DNA of 64,000 nt, taken from the NCBI GenBank assembly GCA_029721435.1, contig CM056587.1, forward strand, positions 19,600,667 to 19,664,666. Reading direction: 5' to 3'. The stretch is from Gymnothorax reevesii (Eukaryota > Chordata > Actinopteri > Anguilliformes > Muraenidae). Shown in pieces: positions 22,401 through 35,300 of the stretch (its first letter is position 1; the number at the start of each line of letters is the position of its first letter). The notes beneath the pieces are model-generated. The model was not told the DNA's origin and searched no databases. It saw nothing but the letters and a program-made list of their open reading frames with translations. The position numbers were made by a program, and so were the translations under genes.

Positions 22401-25400
22401 CTGTTCCTTTCAAAGGTAAACATGTCATGGATGCAAAAAATATTGTACAAAAAGGACTGAAGTGACACCATCTTGCTCCCGCTATGAGGAAACGGGCCTT
22501 TTTCATCATTGCTGCGAATGTCCAATCAAGCACCATGGGTGACTCAGCGATGGGCAGAATCTAGATATTTTCTGGGGCTGATGGAGTTGATGGAGCGGCT
22601 AGTTGATGGAGTGGTTTCCAGTTTTTAAAGTTTTGTTTAAAATGTTAATTTATGAGGAAATGTGGTCAGTTAGGGGTCCAGCCAGGGTACAGTGGGGTTC
22701 AAAAAATTTGGGCACCCCTGGTATCAATGTCTGTTACAATTAATCTCCAAGTGACTGAAAGCAAACTGAAGCAGTAAATGCTACAAAGTTAAACATGATA
22801 CATTTCTGCTAATTTAAAAGCAAGGTTTCTTTTTATTTTAATTTTTCAGAGTTTTTAAATGATAAGAAAGGGAAAGGGGCCCTGTGCAAAAGTTTGGGAA
22901 CCCTTTTGGATTATTCTTTGTTACTTTTTAAGAAGATGATTACTAAGGCCCAGACCCAGGTGATTTACTCGTTAGGGATTCAATGAGTCAGGTGAATATA
23001 ATTCCAGGGTTGAATATATATTCTGAAGTAACTCCATGCCTTCTAAAGTATTTGAATGTGGTGGCTGTTGTGTCTAGCGTTAAAAACCATGTGTTCCTCT
23101 AAACAGTTGTCCAAGGATGTCAAAATCAAGATAATTCACTTCCACTAACAAGGAGAGGGCTACAAAAAGCTCTGGCAACGTTTCAAACTACCCATTTCTA
23201 CTGTCAGAAACATCATAAGAAAATGGAAAATTAATGGAACAACTGAAGTCAAGGCAAGATCTGGAAGACCAAGACAAATATCAGAGAGAATGGCCCGAGA
23301 TCTGGTGAGAAATGCTCCGAAGAACCCACACACCACTGCAAAAGAGTAGCAGACACAGGTCTAGGTCACAGGACAACAATGCAGCGTTCCTTAAACAACA
23401 AAGACCTACATGGCAGAGTTGCAAGAAAGAAGCCTTTCCAATGACCTCAACACAAAATTAATCTGAAAGTGTGCAAAAATTAACCTTGAGAAACCTCAAG
23501 CCTATTGGAACAATGTGCTTTGGACTGACAAAACCAAAATTGAAATTTTTGGCCACAACCAAAGAAAGTATGTTTGGAGAAAAAAGGGTGAAGCATTTGT
23601 TGAGAAGAACAAGTTGCCAACTGTTAAGCATGGAAGTGGATCCATTATGCTTTGGGGTTGTGTAGCAGCTGGGGGCACAGGCAATACTGTGTGGGGGAAG
23701 GAAAAATGGATTCCACCAAATAAAGACATTCTAGAGGCTAAAGTTCAAATCTCAGTCCAGAAATTTAAGTTGAAAAGACTGTGGGTATTCCAGCAAGACA
23801 ATGACCAGAAGCATACCTCAAAATCCACCATGAAGTACCTCCAGAAAAGACAGATGAAGGTTTTGGAATGGCTATCGCAGTCCCCAGACTTGAATATTAT
23901 TGAAAATCGATGGAGAGACCTCAAACATGCCGTGCATGCAAGAGGGTCGAAGAATATTTCTGAGCTAGAGGTGTTCTGTCAGGAAGAATGGGGAAAATTT
24001 TCAAAGACAAGAGTTGAAAGACTTAGCTGGCTACAGGAAGCGTTTGCAAGCTGTTAGAGCTGCCTGAGGAGGAGTTACAAAGTACTACCTGACAGGGTTC
24101 CCAAACATTTGCATTAGGCCTTTTTCCTTGTTTTATTATTTTGAAACTGTAAAAAGTTAAAAATATAAATTATTCTTGCTTTAAAATGTGACGAAATGTA
24201 TCATGTTTAACTTTGTAGCATTTAGTGTTCAGGTTTGCTTTCAATCACTTGGAGATTAATTGTAACTGACATTTAAATCAGGGGTGCCCAAATTGTTGCA
24301 ACCCACTGCACTTCACCTCAGCTGCTTCAGTAAAATAAACTGATGTAGAAATCATATCATCATATCATATCATCATATCATAATACTATAATTTGAGGAA
24401 TGTTTGTCTGTCTGTCTGTTTGTTCCCCTACTCCTCCGAGGTCCTCTGACGGATCTTCACCAAACTTGGTGGGTCTATGTAGGTTGTCCCTGGAATTGTC
24501 CTTGAGGGGTTAGTTTTTTGAAAGGTCAAGGTCACTGGGGTCAAAGATCAATTTTTCGCATCTCCCATCTCCCTGGACAGATTTTCATTAAAGTTGGTAT
24601 GTGGACGTAGGTCGTCACAAGAAATGACCGCGAGAGGTCCATTCCGTCAAAGGTCAAGGTCACGAGGGTCAAAGGTCAAACAACAAATAAACTGAAAAGT
24701 AATTAAGGTCACAGAGGCACTGAGATCGCTGTCCTCCATTTCCCGTTATGGTCGATGTTGTTGCACGTTTTCTGACAAACAAGGCACATACACAGACAAT
24801 GTTCTCTACAGAGAAATCCTCAACTAACCAGTAAGCTCCAATCAAACCATTCTACTTTGGACACTCCACCACCCCTATGCCAGACAAAACTCCCCTTCCT
24901 CTTGGGCAGGGGTGGGCAATCACGGTCCTGGAGGGCCGGTGTGTATGCAGGCTTTTATTCCTATCAATTACCCTGACTAATTGAGTTAATTGATTGCATA
25001 CACAAATATAGATTTTCGCAATGATTTGATCAAAGGAAAATGTTTTATGAAGGGAGACAAGACTAGTCTTTGTAGTTTCATGATAATTTAAAGAAATGCG
25101 CATGAAACGTCAGATTTCATAAATGGTTTGGCTAATTGAGACAATCAACTAATTAAAGACCAGACGTTGGTGTGAAAACCAGGGACAGATACGGCCCTCG
25201 CTGCCCACCTCTGCTCTTGGGGATAAGGGTGTGGCATAGCCCTTTACCAATGTAACTGCTGTATTTCCATCTCGATGCTCGCACAGTCGAAATTATTCTC
25301 GCCACGGGTAATTTACTAGTTCTCAAAGTAATGGGTTATAAGCTTACTAATCTGTTGGGAAATGTGTGAGCCATGACATATGTTCTTGAGGGACTTGGCC

Positions 25401-28400
25401 TTTTTTAGAGGCCCCTTTTATGCTCAAGCACGATTAGCTCCCCTCTCTTTTGTCACATAGCCTTTTTCCAGCTTGTTACATCATTCAATGTCCTAAATTA
25501 TTCCTGCTTCAAATTTTTTTGTCTGGTACAGTCATTAGGTATGAAATGTGTACATTTTCAATTAATAATTGAACTCGCAAGTCATCAAATAATGTGATGT
25601 TGTGGTGTATTCAGTATAGCAAGGGCTGAAATGATGTTTGACATCACTCCTCTTTGATTTTATTTGCAATTTCAGGCCTCAAACTACAGGCGATAAGGGG
25701 AGGTCCATGCTGAAAATAAAAGGGCACTACGGCAAATGTGCCTCCATATAAAGGGGCACCACAGCAAAGTCTGCCGCTACCTTGGGGTCACAGCAGCAAA
25801 TCCACCATGGAGCTTTAGGTCAGGGGTGGGCAACGAGGGCAGAATCTGTCCCTGATTTTCACACCAACTCCTGCCCGTTAATTAGTTGATTACCTAAATT
25901 AGCCAAACTATTCTGAGAATCTGACAATTATAGTGCATTTCTTTAAACTAACATGAGTGAACACCAAAGACTGTTCTTGTGTTCCTACATTAAACATTTG
26001 TCTTTGATCAAACCTTTGCACAAATCTATATTTGTGTATGCAACCAATTAACTAAATTAGTCAGGGTAATTGATAGAAATAAAAACCTGCATACACACCG
26101 GCCCTCCAGGACCGGAATTGCCCACCCCTGCTTTAGGTCATCACTTTAGCTAATAGAAAGTAAAGGTCCGTAGTCTCTGATGTGCCTCACATAAAGTGAC
26201 CAATCAGCGTGCGCTATGCAAATCAAAACCATTCTTGAGAGAAAACGCTTCCCGTATTTTTCCCCGCTTGCCGTATTGGAAATTGGCTCAGTATTGCACT
26301 GGGACATCGTTTGGGCATTGTTATAATGCAAGTACAAGCAAAGGACATTCCAATCAATTGTCGGGTCATTGAAAAAAGAATCATATTTAGCAATTTTATT
26401 CATCTTATGCCACCCGAGAAATTCGGACTTTCTTCTGTCATTCCAACAATCACACTGACAACAGCGCAAGATACTGGCTATTAAGACCACTTCCCAAGCT
26501 TTATCAACACACCACAACCTAAGAGAATTTCAGTACCTCTATACCTTCGTCAATTTGCCACACTTTGCGGCTGCCGACTGTAATTCCGCTTTTTTTTCCT
26601 TTTTGTTCCTTTCACCTGTCGGCATCGTGATCGGAGTTAAAAATAGAGGAGATACATAAAACATTCAAGAATAATTCTGTGCCCACGATCGTTAGAAAAG
26701 GGCGAAAAAGACAGCTGTAAAAACCAGTGGCGGGTCGTCGGCCGTAACAAAGGGAAGCCAAAACCTCGCCCTTCAAAGCTTAATGACTTAAACCAGGGGG
26801 TCCCCAATCTTTCACAGAAAGGGCCGGTGTTGGTGCAGGCTTTCATTGCAACCAAACAACGAGCATTCAGAGAATTCATAGTCTCGCCCATAGTTATCCG
26901 CCAACATGATGACCTTGACCTTGACCTTGACCTTTGACCTATGACCTTCAAATTTATGTCATGCCGAAAGACTCTCACAAGGAACCCGCCTGTGTAATAA
27001 GGAGGCAATCGGCCTCGCGGTTCCAGAGATATCAGTCCGGACAGACACACACACACACAGACACACGAAGCGATTACAATAGTCTCGCGAAACTCCTTCG
27101 GGGGCTCGACTAATTACACACCTGATACCACTAATTATCCCTTGCACTCTTTGCTAATAACCTTGATTAGTAGCATCAGGTGTGTAGCTGCTTGGTTGCA
27201 ATGAAAGCCTGCACCCACACCGGTCCATTCTGGGAAAGTTGGGGACCCCTGACTTAAACCTTTCGCAGTTTACTTTTCTTGATAAGCAGTTGCTCATACG
27301 AATTGTTAGAAAGACAGTCAAATGAGTGAAATTTATTATCCATAGCATTGTTATACACTGCGGAACAAAATTATGAGGGATTTTCTTTCTCACTCAAATT
27401 AGCTACGACATTGATTACCAAAGGTCTACGTCTTTATAAATTCCGCGCTCAAGAAGCTCAGGAAACTGCATAGATTTGCAAATTGATTAGTGAGGCTCAT
27501 TAAGCAATAAACTGTGCAACATCGCATTCTTTACTTCTATATTAAGATTGTAGAAAACGGATTGTCGTGGCTTCTTGCGAAAGAAGCCTCGCAAACTAAT
27601 TTCTAAAGACGTATTGATAATTTGCGTGGTCATTTGCAATCGAAAATAAATTTGACTGTCCTTCTACCAATTCGTATGAGCAACTGCTGGTCAAGAAAAG
27701 TAAACAGCGAAATGTTTAAGTCAGGGGTGTCCAATCTTATCCGAAAAGGGCCGATGTGGGTGCAGGATTTTGTCCTGGCCAGCAGTGCTACTGCACCTGA
27801 TTCCACTAATTAACTTATCAGTGGTTTCAATCAGGACCTTGGTGGGTAGAATCAGGTGTGTAAAGTGTTGGGCTCAAACAAAAACCAGCACCCACACCGG
27901 CCCTTTCTGGATAAGATTGGACACCCCTGGTTTAAGTCATTAAGCTTTTAAGGCCGAGGTTTTGGCTTCCCTTTGTAACAGCTGACGAACCACCACTGAT
28001 AAAAACAGGAAATGCTGTGTGATTTATTTATTTATTTTGGGTCGGTGTTTCTGGTCGAGGGGCACTTACGGCAATGTGGGGAAAGGGCGCGGCATTCTAC
28101 TGCCATGATCTGGGGCTTTTATAGGTGGGCAGTACAGCAAACAGGTCGGGCATCGATGCCGTCGTGAAATTCGAGCCCTGCAATTTCTATAATGTACTAA
28201 CAATTAAAAAAAAAGTTTGTTGAGCAACACGTTATTAGCTTCTGTTGAACAGGGAATAGTGTTAAACTAGACTCTGTGTCAGCCTCACAAGATTGATAGC
28301 AATCATATCCAGTTTCACTTAATAGGAACACATGCAAGGATTTGTAAGACATTTATAATCTGCTTGAATCTTTGGGATCTCATTGATGTGGCCACAGAAG

Positions 28401-31400
28401 TGGGCGCCTGAGTTTGTGTTTGTTCTCTGTGACTTAAAAGAGGCAAACCTTTATCAGGGTCCACCCGTGAATGCGAGTTTGAGTTTTTTTTCTATTAGGA
28501 AGTTTGTGGAAGGGGAAAGGCCATGAGAGAGATTTTGAAATTTGGGGGCACAGTTTAGTTTTAGGGTGGTCTGTATTAGAATGTATGCATGTTTTTTTTT
28601 TTTTGAGGAGGTCCTAGCTCGTCTGCTTGGATTTGGGGATATTAAAAGCCAATATTTGGTAAATTATTGGTAATGATTGGTATTTTGAGCAGTGTTAGCA
28701 CCACTCAGTGTGCTTGCGTGTTATGGGGAAGGGCATGATTTGACGGACAGCTGACGCCAGCTGTCATTGTGTGTGGCTGCACCTGCCGTGGCCTGGAGAA
28801 ACCCGAGCCGGGGTGGGCTGAGGAGGAGAAAGTGTGCGCATGCCGAGGATAGAGAAGAGGGGAGCAGAAGACCACAGGTGCATTGTGAGGGCGGAGTCCT
28901 GCTCTCCTGAAGAAAACAGGCGCTCAGCAATTTGGTGGTCTTGCTTTTCAGTTAAGGCTCTCGGTCCCATGTTTTTGTTTTACCAGGCTTTGTATATTAG
29001 ATTACAGGGACAATGTCTTCAGACAAGGCTCTGTCTCCCATATTTTTTAAACAGGACACTGGGTGCCATGGTTTTTTTTTTTTTTTTTTTAGATTAGGCT
29101 TGGGGCCTCATGTTGTTTAGACTCGGCTTTTGGGCCATGCTTTTTTAGATAAGGCTTTGGACCCCATGTTGTTTAGACTCGGCTTTTGGGGCCATGCATT
29201 TTTAGATAAGGCTTTGGGCCCCATGTTGTTTAGACTAGGCTTTTGGGGCCATGCTTTTTTTAGACTATGCTCTGGGTGCCATGCTTTTTTTTTTAGACCA
29301 GACTTTGGGTTCCATGTATTTAGACTAGGTTTGGAGTTGCATGCTTTTTTAGACTCGGCTTTGGGTCCAACGTTAGTAAACTTGCTTATTGGTCTTTTAT
29401 GTTTTAAAATAGTCTTTCGGTGCCATCATTTTTTCACTTGCTTTTAAGTCCCATGTTTGTCGAGTAGGCTTTGGGTCCTATGTTTTTTAGATGAGACTGT
29501 GGGTCTTTGTTTTTTATCCTAGGTTTTTGGTGCCATGCTTTTTTTTTTAAGCGTAGGCTTTGGGTGGCATGCCTTTTTTTTAGACTAGGCTTTAAGCGCC
29601 ATGTTTTTAGAGTAGGCTTTGGGTCCCTTGCTTTTTTAGACAAGGCTTTGGGTATAATTTTGTTTAGACTATGTTTTAGTTGCCATGCATTTTTTTTAGA
29701 CAAGGCTTTGGGTCCGTGTACATTGCCTGGCTAAAAAAAGTCACCACCTGGATTCAATGAAGCAAATAGACAAGCGCCTTCAATTGGATGATTACCGCAG
29801 TGATTAATATGTTTCTGCAGGCAACCAGTTATTTAAGCCTAACTGATAAAATGAGGAGCTTCTCATTTATTAAACAACCATTTTCAAAGTCATATCCTGT
29901 GGTTGTGGAGAGGATGTCACTGTTTCAGAAGGGTCAAATTATTGGCCTGCATCAAGCAAAGAAAAGGAGATTACTGAAAATTAAGTTAAGAACTGTCCAA
30001 CGCATCATTAAAACCTGATAAAGTAGTGGTGAGCCATCATCTTCAAGGAGGAAATGTGGTCAGAAAAAAATCTTGCATGATTGCGATCGGAAATCACTAA
30101 CACCTTTGGTGAAATAAAATTGTAAAGATTGTATCAACAGTAGTACTCATAGCTACTGGTATGTTTAATATTGAAAGTAAGAGCACTTCCACATGCGCAA
30201 GGTGAAGAGAACTCAAGGGATTGGGACTAAACAGCTGTGTTGCCTTAAGAGAACAACTTATCAGTGAGGCTAATCTGAAAAAAACTTCAGTTTGCTCGGG
30301 AGCACAAAGATTGGACTCCGGAGCAATGGAAAAGGGTCACGTGGTCTGATAAGTCCAGCTTTACCCTGTTCCAGAGTGATGGACGCATCAGGGTAAGAAG
30401 AGGGGCAGATGAAGTGATGCACCCTTCATGCCTAGTGCCTATTGTACGTCCGTAGGGGCAGTGCTATGATCTGGGTTTGCTTCAGTTGGTCAGGTCTAGT
30501 TTCAGCAACAATACATATGAACCCAAAAAATGAGGTCAGCTGACTACCTGAATATACACAATGATCATGATTTTGATCAATAGATTTTTTCCTTCCCTGA
30601 TGCCAAAGGCAGATTCCAAGATGTCAAAACCAGGATTCATTGGGAACAAATTGTGAAAGAGTGGTTCAGGGAGCATGGGACATCATTTTCACACATGGGT
30701 TGGCCACCACAGAGTCCAGACCTGAACCACATTGAGAATCTATGGGATGCGCTGGAGAAGACTTTACACAGTGATCCGACTCTCCCATCATCAGTGCAAG
30801 ATCTTTGCAAAAAATGAATGCAACTTTGGACTGAAATAAACATGGCGTTGCATAAGCTTATTGAAATGATGCCACGATGAATGCACGCTGTAATCAAAGC
30901 TGAAGGTGGTCCATTGAAATATTAGAGTGTGACTTTTTTTTGGCCAGGCAGTGTATATAGACTTGGCTTTCGTGTTTTATATGTTTTCTTTTAAGAAGAC
31001 TGTGGCTCTGATGAAGGTCATTCGACCGAAAGCTTGGTGTTTTATCGTTGCCTTTTTTCACGTAATAAAGCTTGCTGCTTTATCCTGGGAGCGTCCTTAG
31101 TATATTTTTGCAACAAGACTGTGGGTCCCATGTTTTTTACACAAGGTTTTGGGTCTCATTTTTTTCAGATTAGAATGTGGGCCTAATGTTTTTGCAGTAG
31201 ACCTTGGGTGCCATATTTTTTTGGCTAGGTTCTAGGTAGATGGTTTTTTATATCTGACTATGGGTGCCATGTTTTTTATCCCCTGCCACAAAGTGGATGA
31301 TGATTTAGGAATAAGTGTTGTCTTTCTGCGTATCTGTCCTTCTGTCCTCCAAGGCTCTTTTCTGGGCCAAAACTTGTAAACCATTCCATATTTCTTTGCA

Positions 31401-32336
31401 TAATTTCAGATATGGATACATCTTATTGTGTCGATGTGCTCTGTCATACTTTTGTCAGTCCTCTTGTCTGTCTGTTTATCCCTCCAGTGCATTATTTTTT
31501 TACCCAGGCCACATGTCAGACATCTTGCTCTTTTTTGGGCCAGAACTCCTAAATCGTTCAATATCTCTCAATAAGCTTTCATACATGGATACATAATATT
31601 TTGTGGACTTGCCTTTGCATACTTCCATCTGTCCTTCCATCTGTCTGTCCATCCCTTCACTGCTCTGTTTCCATGTCAGATTTCAGCCATGCAGTGGCAG
31701 GGATCTGAGCATTTCAGGCTTGTTTAGACTAGGCTTTGGGTTCCACATTTTTTCTAGATTAGACTATGGGTTCCATGTCTCCAAAGCAGGCTTTGGGCAT
31801 CATGTTTTTTTTTACACAAGGCTTTGGGTTCCATGTATTTCATGCAAGGCTGTGGTTCCTACAATTATGAATTATTCAGAATGACTTATGTTCATGGTGA
31901 ACCTCAGTGTTACTGTCAAGAATACAAAGTAATAACTGTTAGCCGTCCCATCCCATCCTCTCTCCGTTTCTGTCTCTGTCTGTGGTGATCACCCTCACTC
32001 TGTGTTGCCTACAGGCCCAAACAGTGTCTCAGTCACTGTGAGCAGCCATAAGCCCAGAGTGGAGGTCCCTGAGAATGCAGGTGAGGGCGATCAGAGGAGG
32101 ACTGGTGATCCAGCTGGGTTCACTCCTTTATCTCTCATTTTCCAGGCTTTTATTGCTTACTGCTTGTTTTAATTCACCTGTAATCTCCTCTGTCTGCTTT
32201 GCTCTTACAGATGCTGTGCTGTCCTGCGTGTATAAGACAGAGAGAGACAACTCTCCTCGTATTGAATGGAAGAAGAAGGGGAAGGATGTGTCCTTTGTCT
32301 ATTTTGATGGAGAATTCATTGGTAGTGTATAAGCAA

Positions 32337-32376
<40 letters not shown>

Positions 32377-35300
32377 CCTTGTACTTATAACTTTGTGAGG
32401 ACATTATATTGACTTCAATTCATTCTTCCTGTGTCTCTACAGTCTTTCCCCAATCTTAACAATAAGCAATGTATGCCTAACCCAAACCCTTACCCTAACC
32501 TTAACCTATTCCTAATTATAACTTTACCCCTAACCTAAACCAATAAGTCACAATTAGCTTTTGTAGTTGTGAGGACCGGCCAAAATGTCCCCACTTCCCA
32601 AAAATGTCCCCACTCTGTCGGAAAAGAACGCTTTTTGGTTCTCACTTTGTAGCAAGTACAAGAACACACACACACACACACACACACACTTCAGAAGTCA
32701 TCACATGGACCTACATTAATTTATTGGACACTTAACTGTAGCCCTAACCTGAACCTAACCTAATGGCGGGGAATGGGGAGGGGAGGCATGCTCCCTTCTT
32801 CCCTACATGCCTTCAGCGTAAAATTTAACGACTTGAGTTATCGGGTCTTGTTTGCACTTTGTCCGCATAAGGAGGACAAGTCCCCATAATTGGACTATAG
32901 GTCCCCACATACACACATGCAGCTAATCTCACATGCTCAGTCTCCTTTTCGTTACACCAGTGATATGTTCATCTGGCCCTCGATTCCCGGGGTACTGCTT
33001 TTATTTTCTCCTGGATAGCTACTTGATCAATTTATGGCTCTGATTGGCCAGTATAACTCACCCACAGTCCAAGATATAAATCGATCCCCAAATGAAGAGA
33101 GGAATGAAATTCAAAATTACAGGGCTGGATTTGATGCATAAACCTTCGCTATAAAGAGCAGCCTTAGAATGATAAATTGAAATGACCCAAGTAGCTGACA
33201 GAACATGTTAGATTGAAGGGATAAATTAGAGCATAAATACTGTACATGTACACTTTCCATCAATATGCTGTGTTTTAACCTCATAAAACCTACAGAGCCA
33301 TATATGGGTCCATCAGATACGGCCTCTGTATTCAAACTTGTGGAACTTTGAATTCTAGTGGACATCTCAAGGTCTCCAGAGATCCCCAATATGTCCTGCT
33401 GAATAACAGGGAGATATGTATAAAATGATATAACTAATTTTTTTGACCGCCTGTCATTAAAAAAAGAAAACATAAATATTTAAGGAATTTGTCAAAAACT
33501 TGTTTAAAAGTAAAAATGATCTTGTTATTTCTTTGACAAACTGAAACCGCTAAATAGTCCTTATTCACACATAAAAACAAAATACATATATATTTTCTGT
33601 ATGACCTCCGTTGGCCTTGATAACAGCTTGCATTCTTGCATTCAACCACTAAAATGAATTTTTATGTTCAGGAATGCAAGAAAATAACTGTTATTTGGCA
33701 TCTTAATCAACAAAATAATAATTTGCTTAACTATTTTTTTCTGATTTTTAGTAAAACGGTAAATTTGAAAATTCCTGGATAACAACATTAATTATATAAC
33801 TCAGCAACAAAAGTTTCTGTGACACCAATATTGTTAATTATTTTTCATAACGCAATTATGAAATTGTCATACATGGTGATATCAGACTGAAACAGTACAC
33901 GTAAACACAACATTGAAATGGAAATCATGAAAATGCGAGAAAATGACTTTGCACGTGAAAATGTGCGTAAATCATGCTTGTGGATGGCAATAAAAGAGGA
34001 GAATTTTTGGAATGTTCACATTGTGCCTGATGAACGATGGAAGCATCACTTATCGAAAACACAGCCATTTCGGATCAGGAACTCTACCCTCTAAATGCCA
34101 AGACTGTCTGAAAATGATCGGTGGAGGGCCATTGGGATGATTGAATCCGGAACCTCGCAGAGGGAAGTTGCTCATCGCCTGAATGTCCACCGAAACACCA
34201 TTTGGAACTTATGGCAGCGTCATCAGCAGACAAGACATGTCAGAGACCGTCCTCGCAGCGGCCGTCCACGAGTAACCACTCCCAGACAGGACAACTGGAT
34301 TCGAACAACCCATCTCCGAAATCGATTCCAACCTGCAACCATAACTGCAAGAACGATACCTGGTTTGAGGCGACTGTCTGCACAGACAATCCGTCGCCGT
34401 CTCCGTCATTTTGGCATTGTCCCACGTCGGCCAGCAAGACGTCCAATACTCACAGTACAACACCGACGACTGCGTCTACAGTGGGCACAACAACATCGAC
34501 GGTGGATCCAACGTCAGTGGGATCTTGTACTCTTCACTGATGAATCAAGATTCATGCTTAACCGATGTGATGGTCATTTACGTGTATACCGTCGACGTGG
34601 AGAACGTTATGCCAACAACTGTGTTCAGGAATTTGATCGTTTTGGAGGTGGTAGTGTCATGATTTGGGGAGGGATCACGGCTAGAAACAGAACAGATTTG
34701 CTTGTTATTGATGGAAATCTGACAGGTCAAAGATATCGCGATGAAGTGCTACGGCCATTGGTGGTACCGTTTTTGATGCAACATGGTCCCGGAATAACGC
34801 TGCAACATGATAACACCAGACCACACGTTGCAAGGATTGTACAGCAGTATCTGATGCAACAACATGTCAATGTCCTGCCATGGCCAACCAGATCCCCAGA
34901 CATGTCCCCAATCGAGCATCTTTGGGACGAGATGGATCGACGTTTGCGGCGGTTGGATAACCCGCCAGCTACACTCCAGGAATTGCGACAACGTCTACGT
35001 CAGATTTGGAATGACATCCCACAGCAATTTCTGGCACATCTGATTCGGTCCATGCGCCGGAGATGCGTTGCTTGCATCATGGCACGAGGAAGTCACACCC
35101 GGTATTGAAGTGTGAAGGTCACAATTGGTTAGACGTCAGACAAGTGCTTCATGACGCATGAAAATGACATTTTTCGTTTTGAGTGATGTTGGCACTGAAA
35201 AGTCAGTGTTTCTCCTGTTAAATAAACATATTGATTGCATTGAGATCTTTGCGTGTCATTTATAACATACACATAAATGGTGTCACAGAAACTTTTGTTG

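Larger units (their letters stand above)
26725..27998. mobile_element. Non-autonomous hAT-type element with long inverted arms, carrying two nested MITEs
   Basis: The ends CAGTGGCGGGTCGTC and, inverted, CAGTGGTGGTTCGTC open arms that match over about 150 bp once the MITEs are removed (shared: ACAAAGGGAAGCCAAAACCTC, TTAATGACTTAAAC, AGTTGCTCATACGAATTG). The flanks GTAAAAAC (26717-26724) and ATAAAAAC (27999-28006) differ at one base and look like an 8-bp target duplication. There is no transposase inside. Each arm contains a different MITE at the same relative position. Confidence 0.8.
28960..31860. repeat. TTTAGACTAGGCTTTGGG minisatellite, split by two insertions
   Basis: Many imperfect 27-32-nt units of the form TTTTAGACTAGGCTTTGGGT followed by CCATG run from about 28960 to 29718, resume at 30956-31277 and again at 31722-31860. 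In part, units alternate in pairs, giving a ~57-nt higher-order period. The open frames inside are a by-product of the period. Confidence 0.85.
18110..32014. other. JAM2 intron 1 (13.9 kb)
   Basis: Holds a CA-rich telomere-like unit, a SINE, two Tc1-type elements, a cluster of hAT elements (24.9-28.0 kb) and a 2.9-kb minisatellite. Between 19.5 and 20.5 kb and between 20.8 and 22.6 kb I see only unassigned AT-rich sequence. No gene is supported inside it. Confidence 0.65.

Noticed and set aside
29130..29734. Repetitive open frames ([23 protein letters not shown])
   Set aside because: Frames follow the minisatellite period, occur on both strands and are broken where units vary; no start or splice support.
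34202..34991. Several 68-112-aa frames overlapping the Tc1 transposase
   Set aside because: Other-frame shadows of the intact 337-aa transposase gene.
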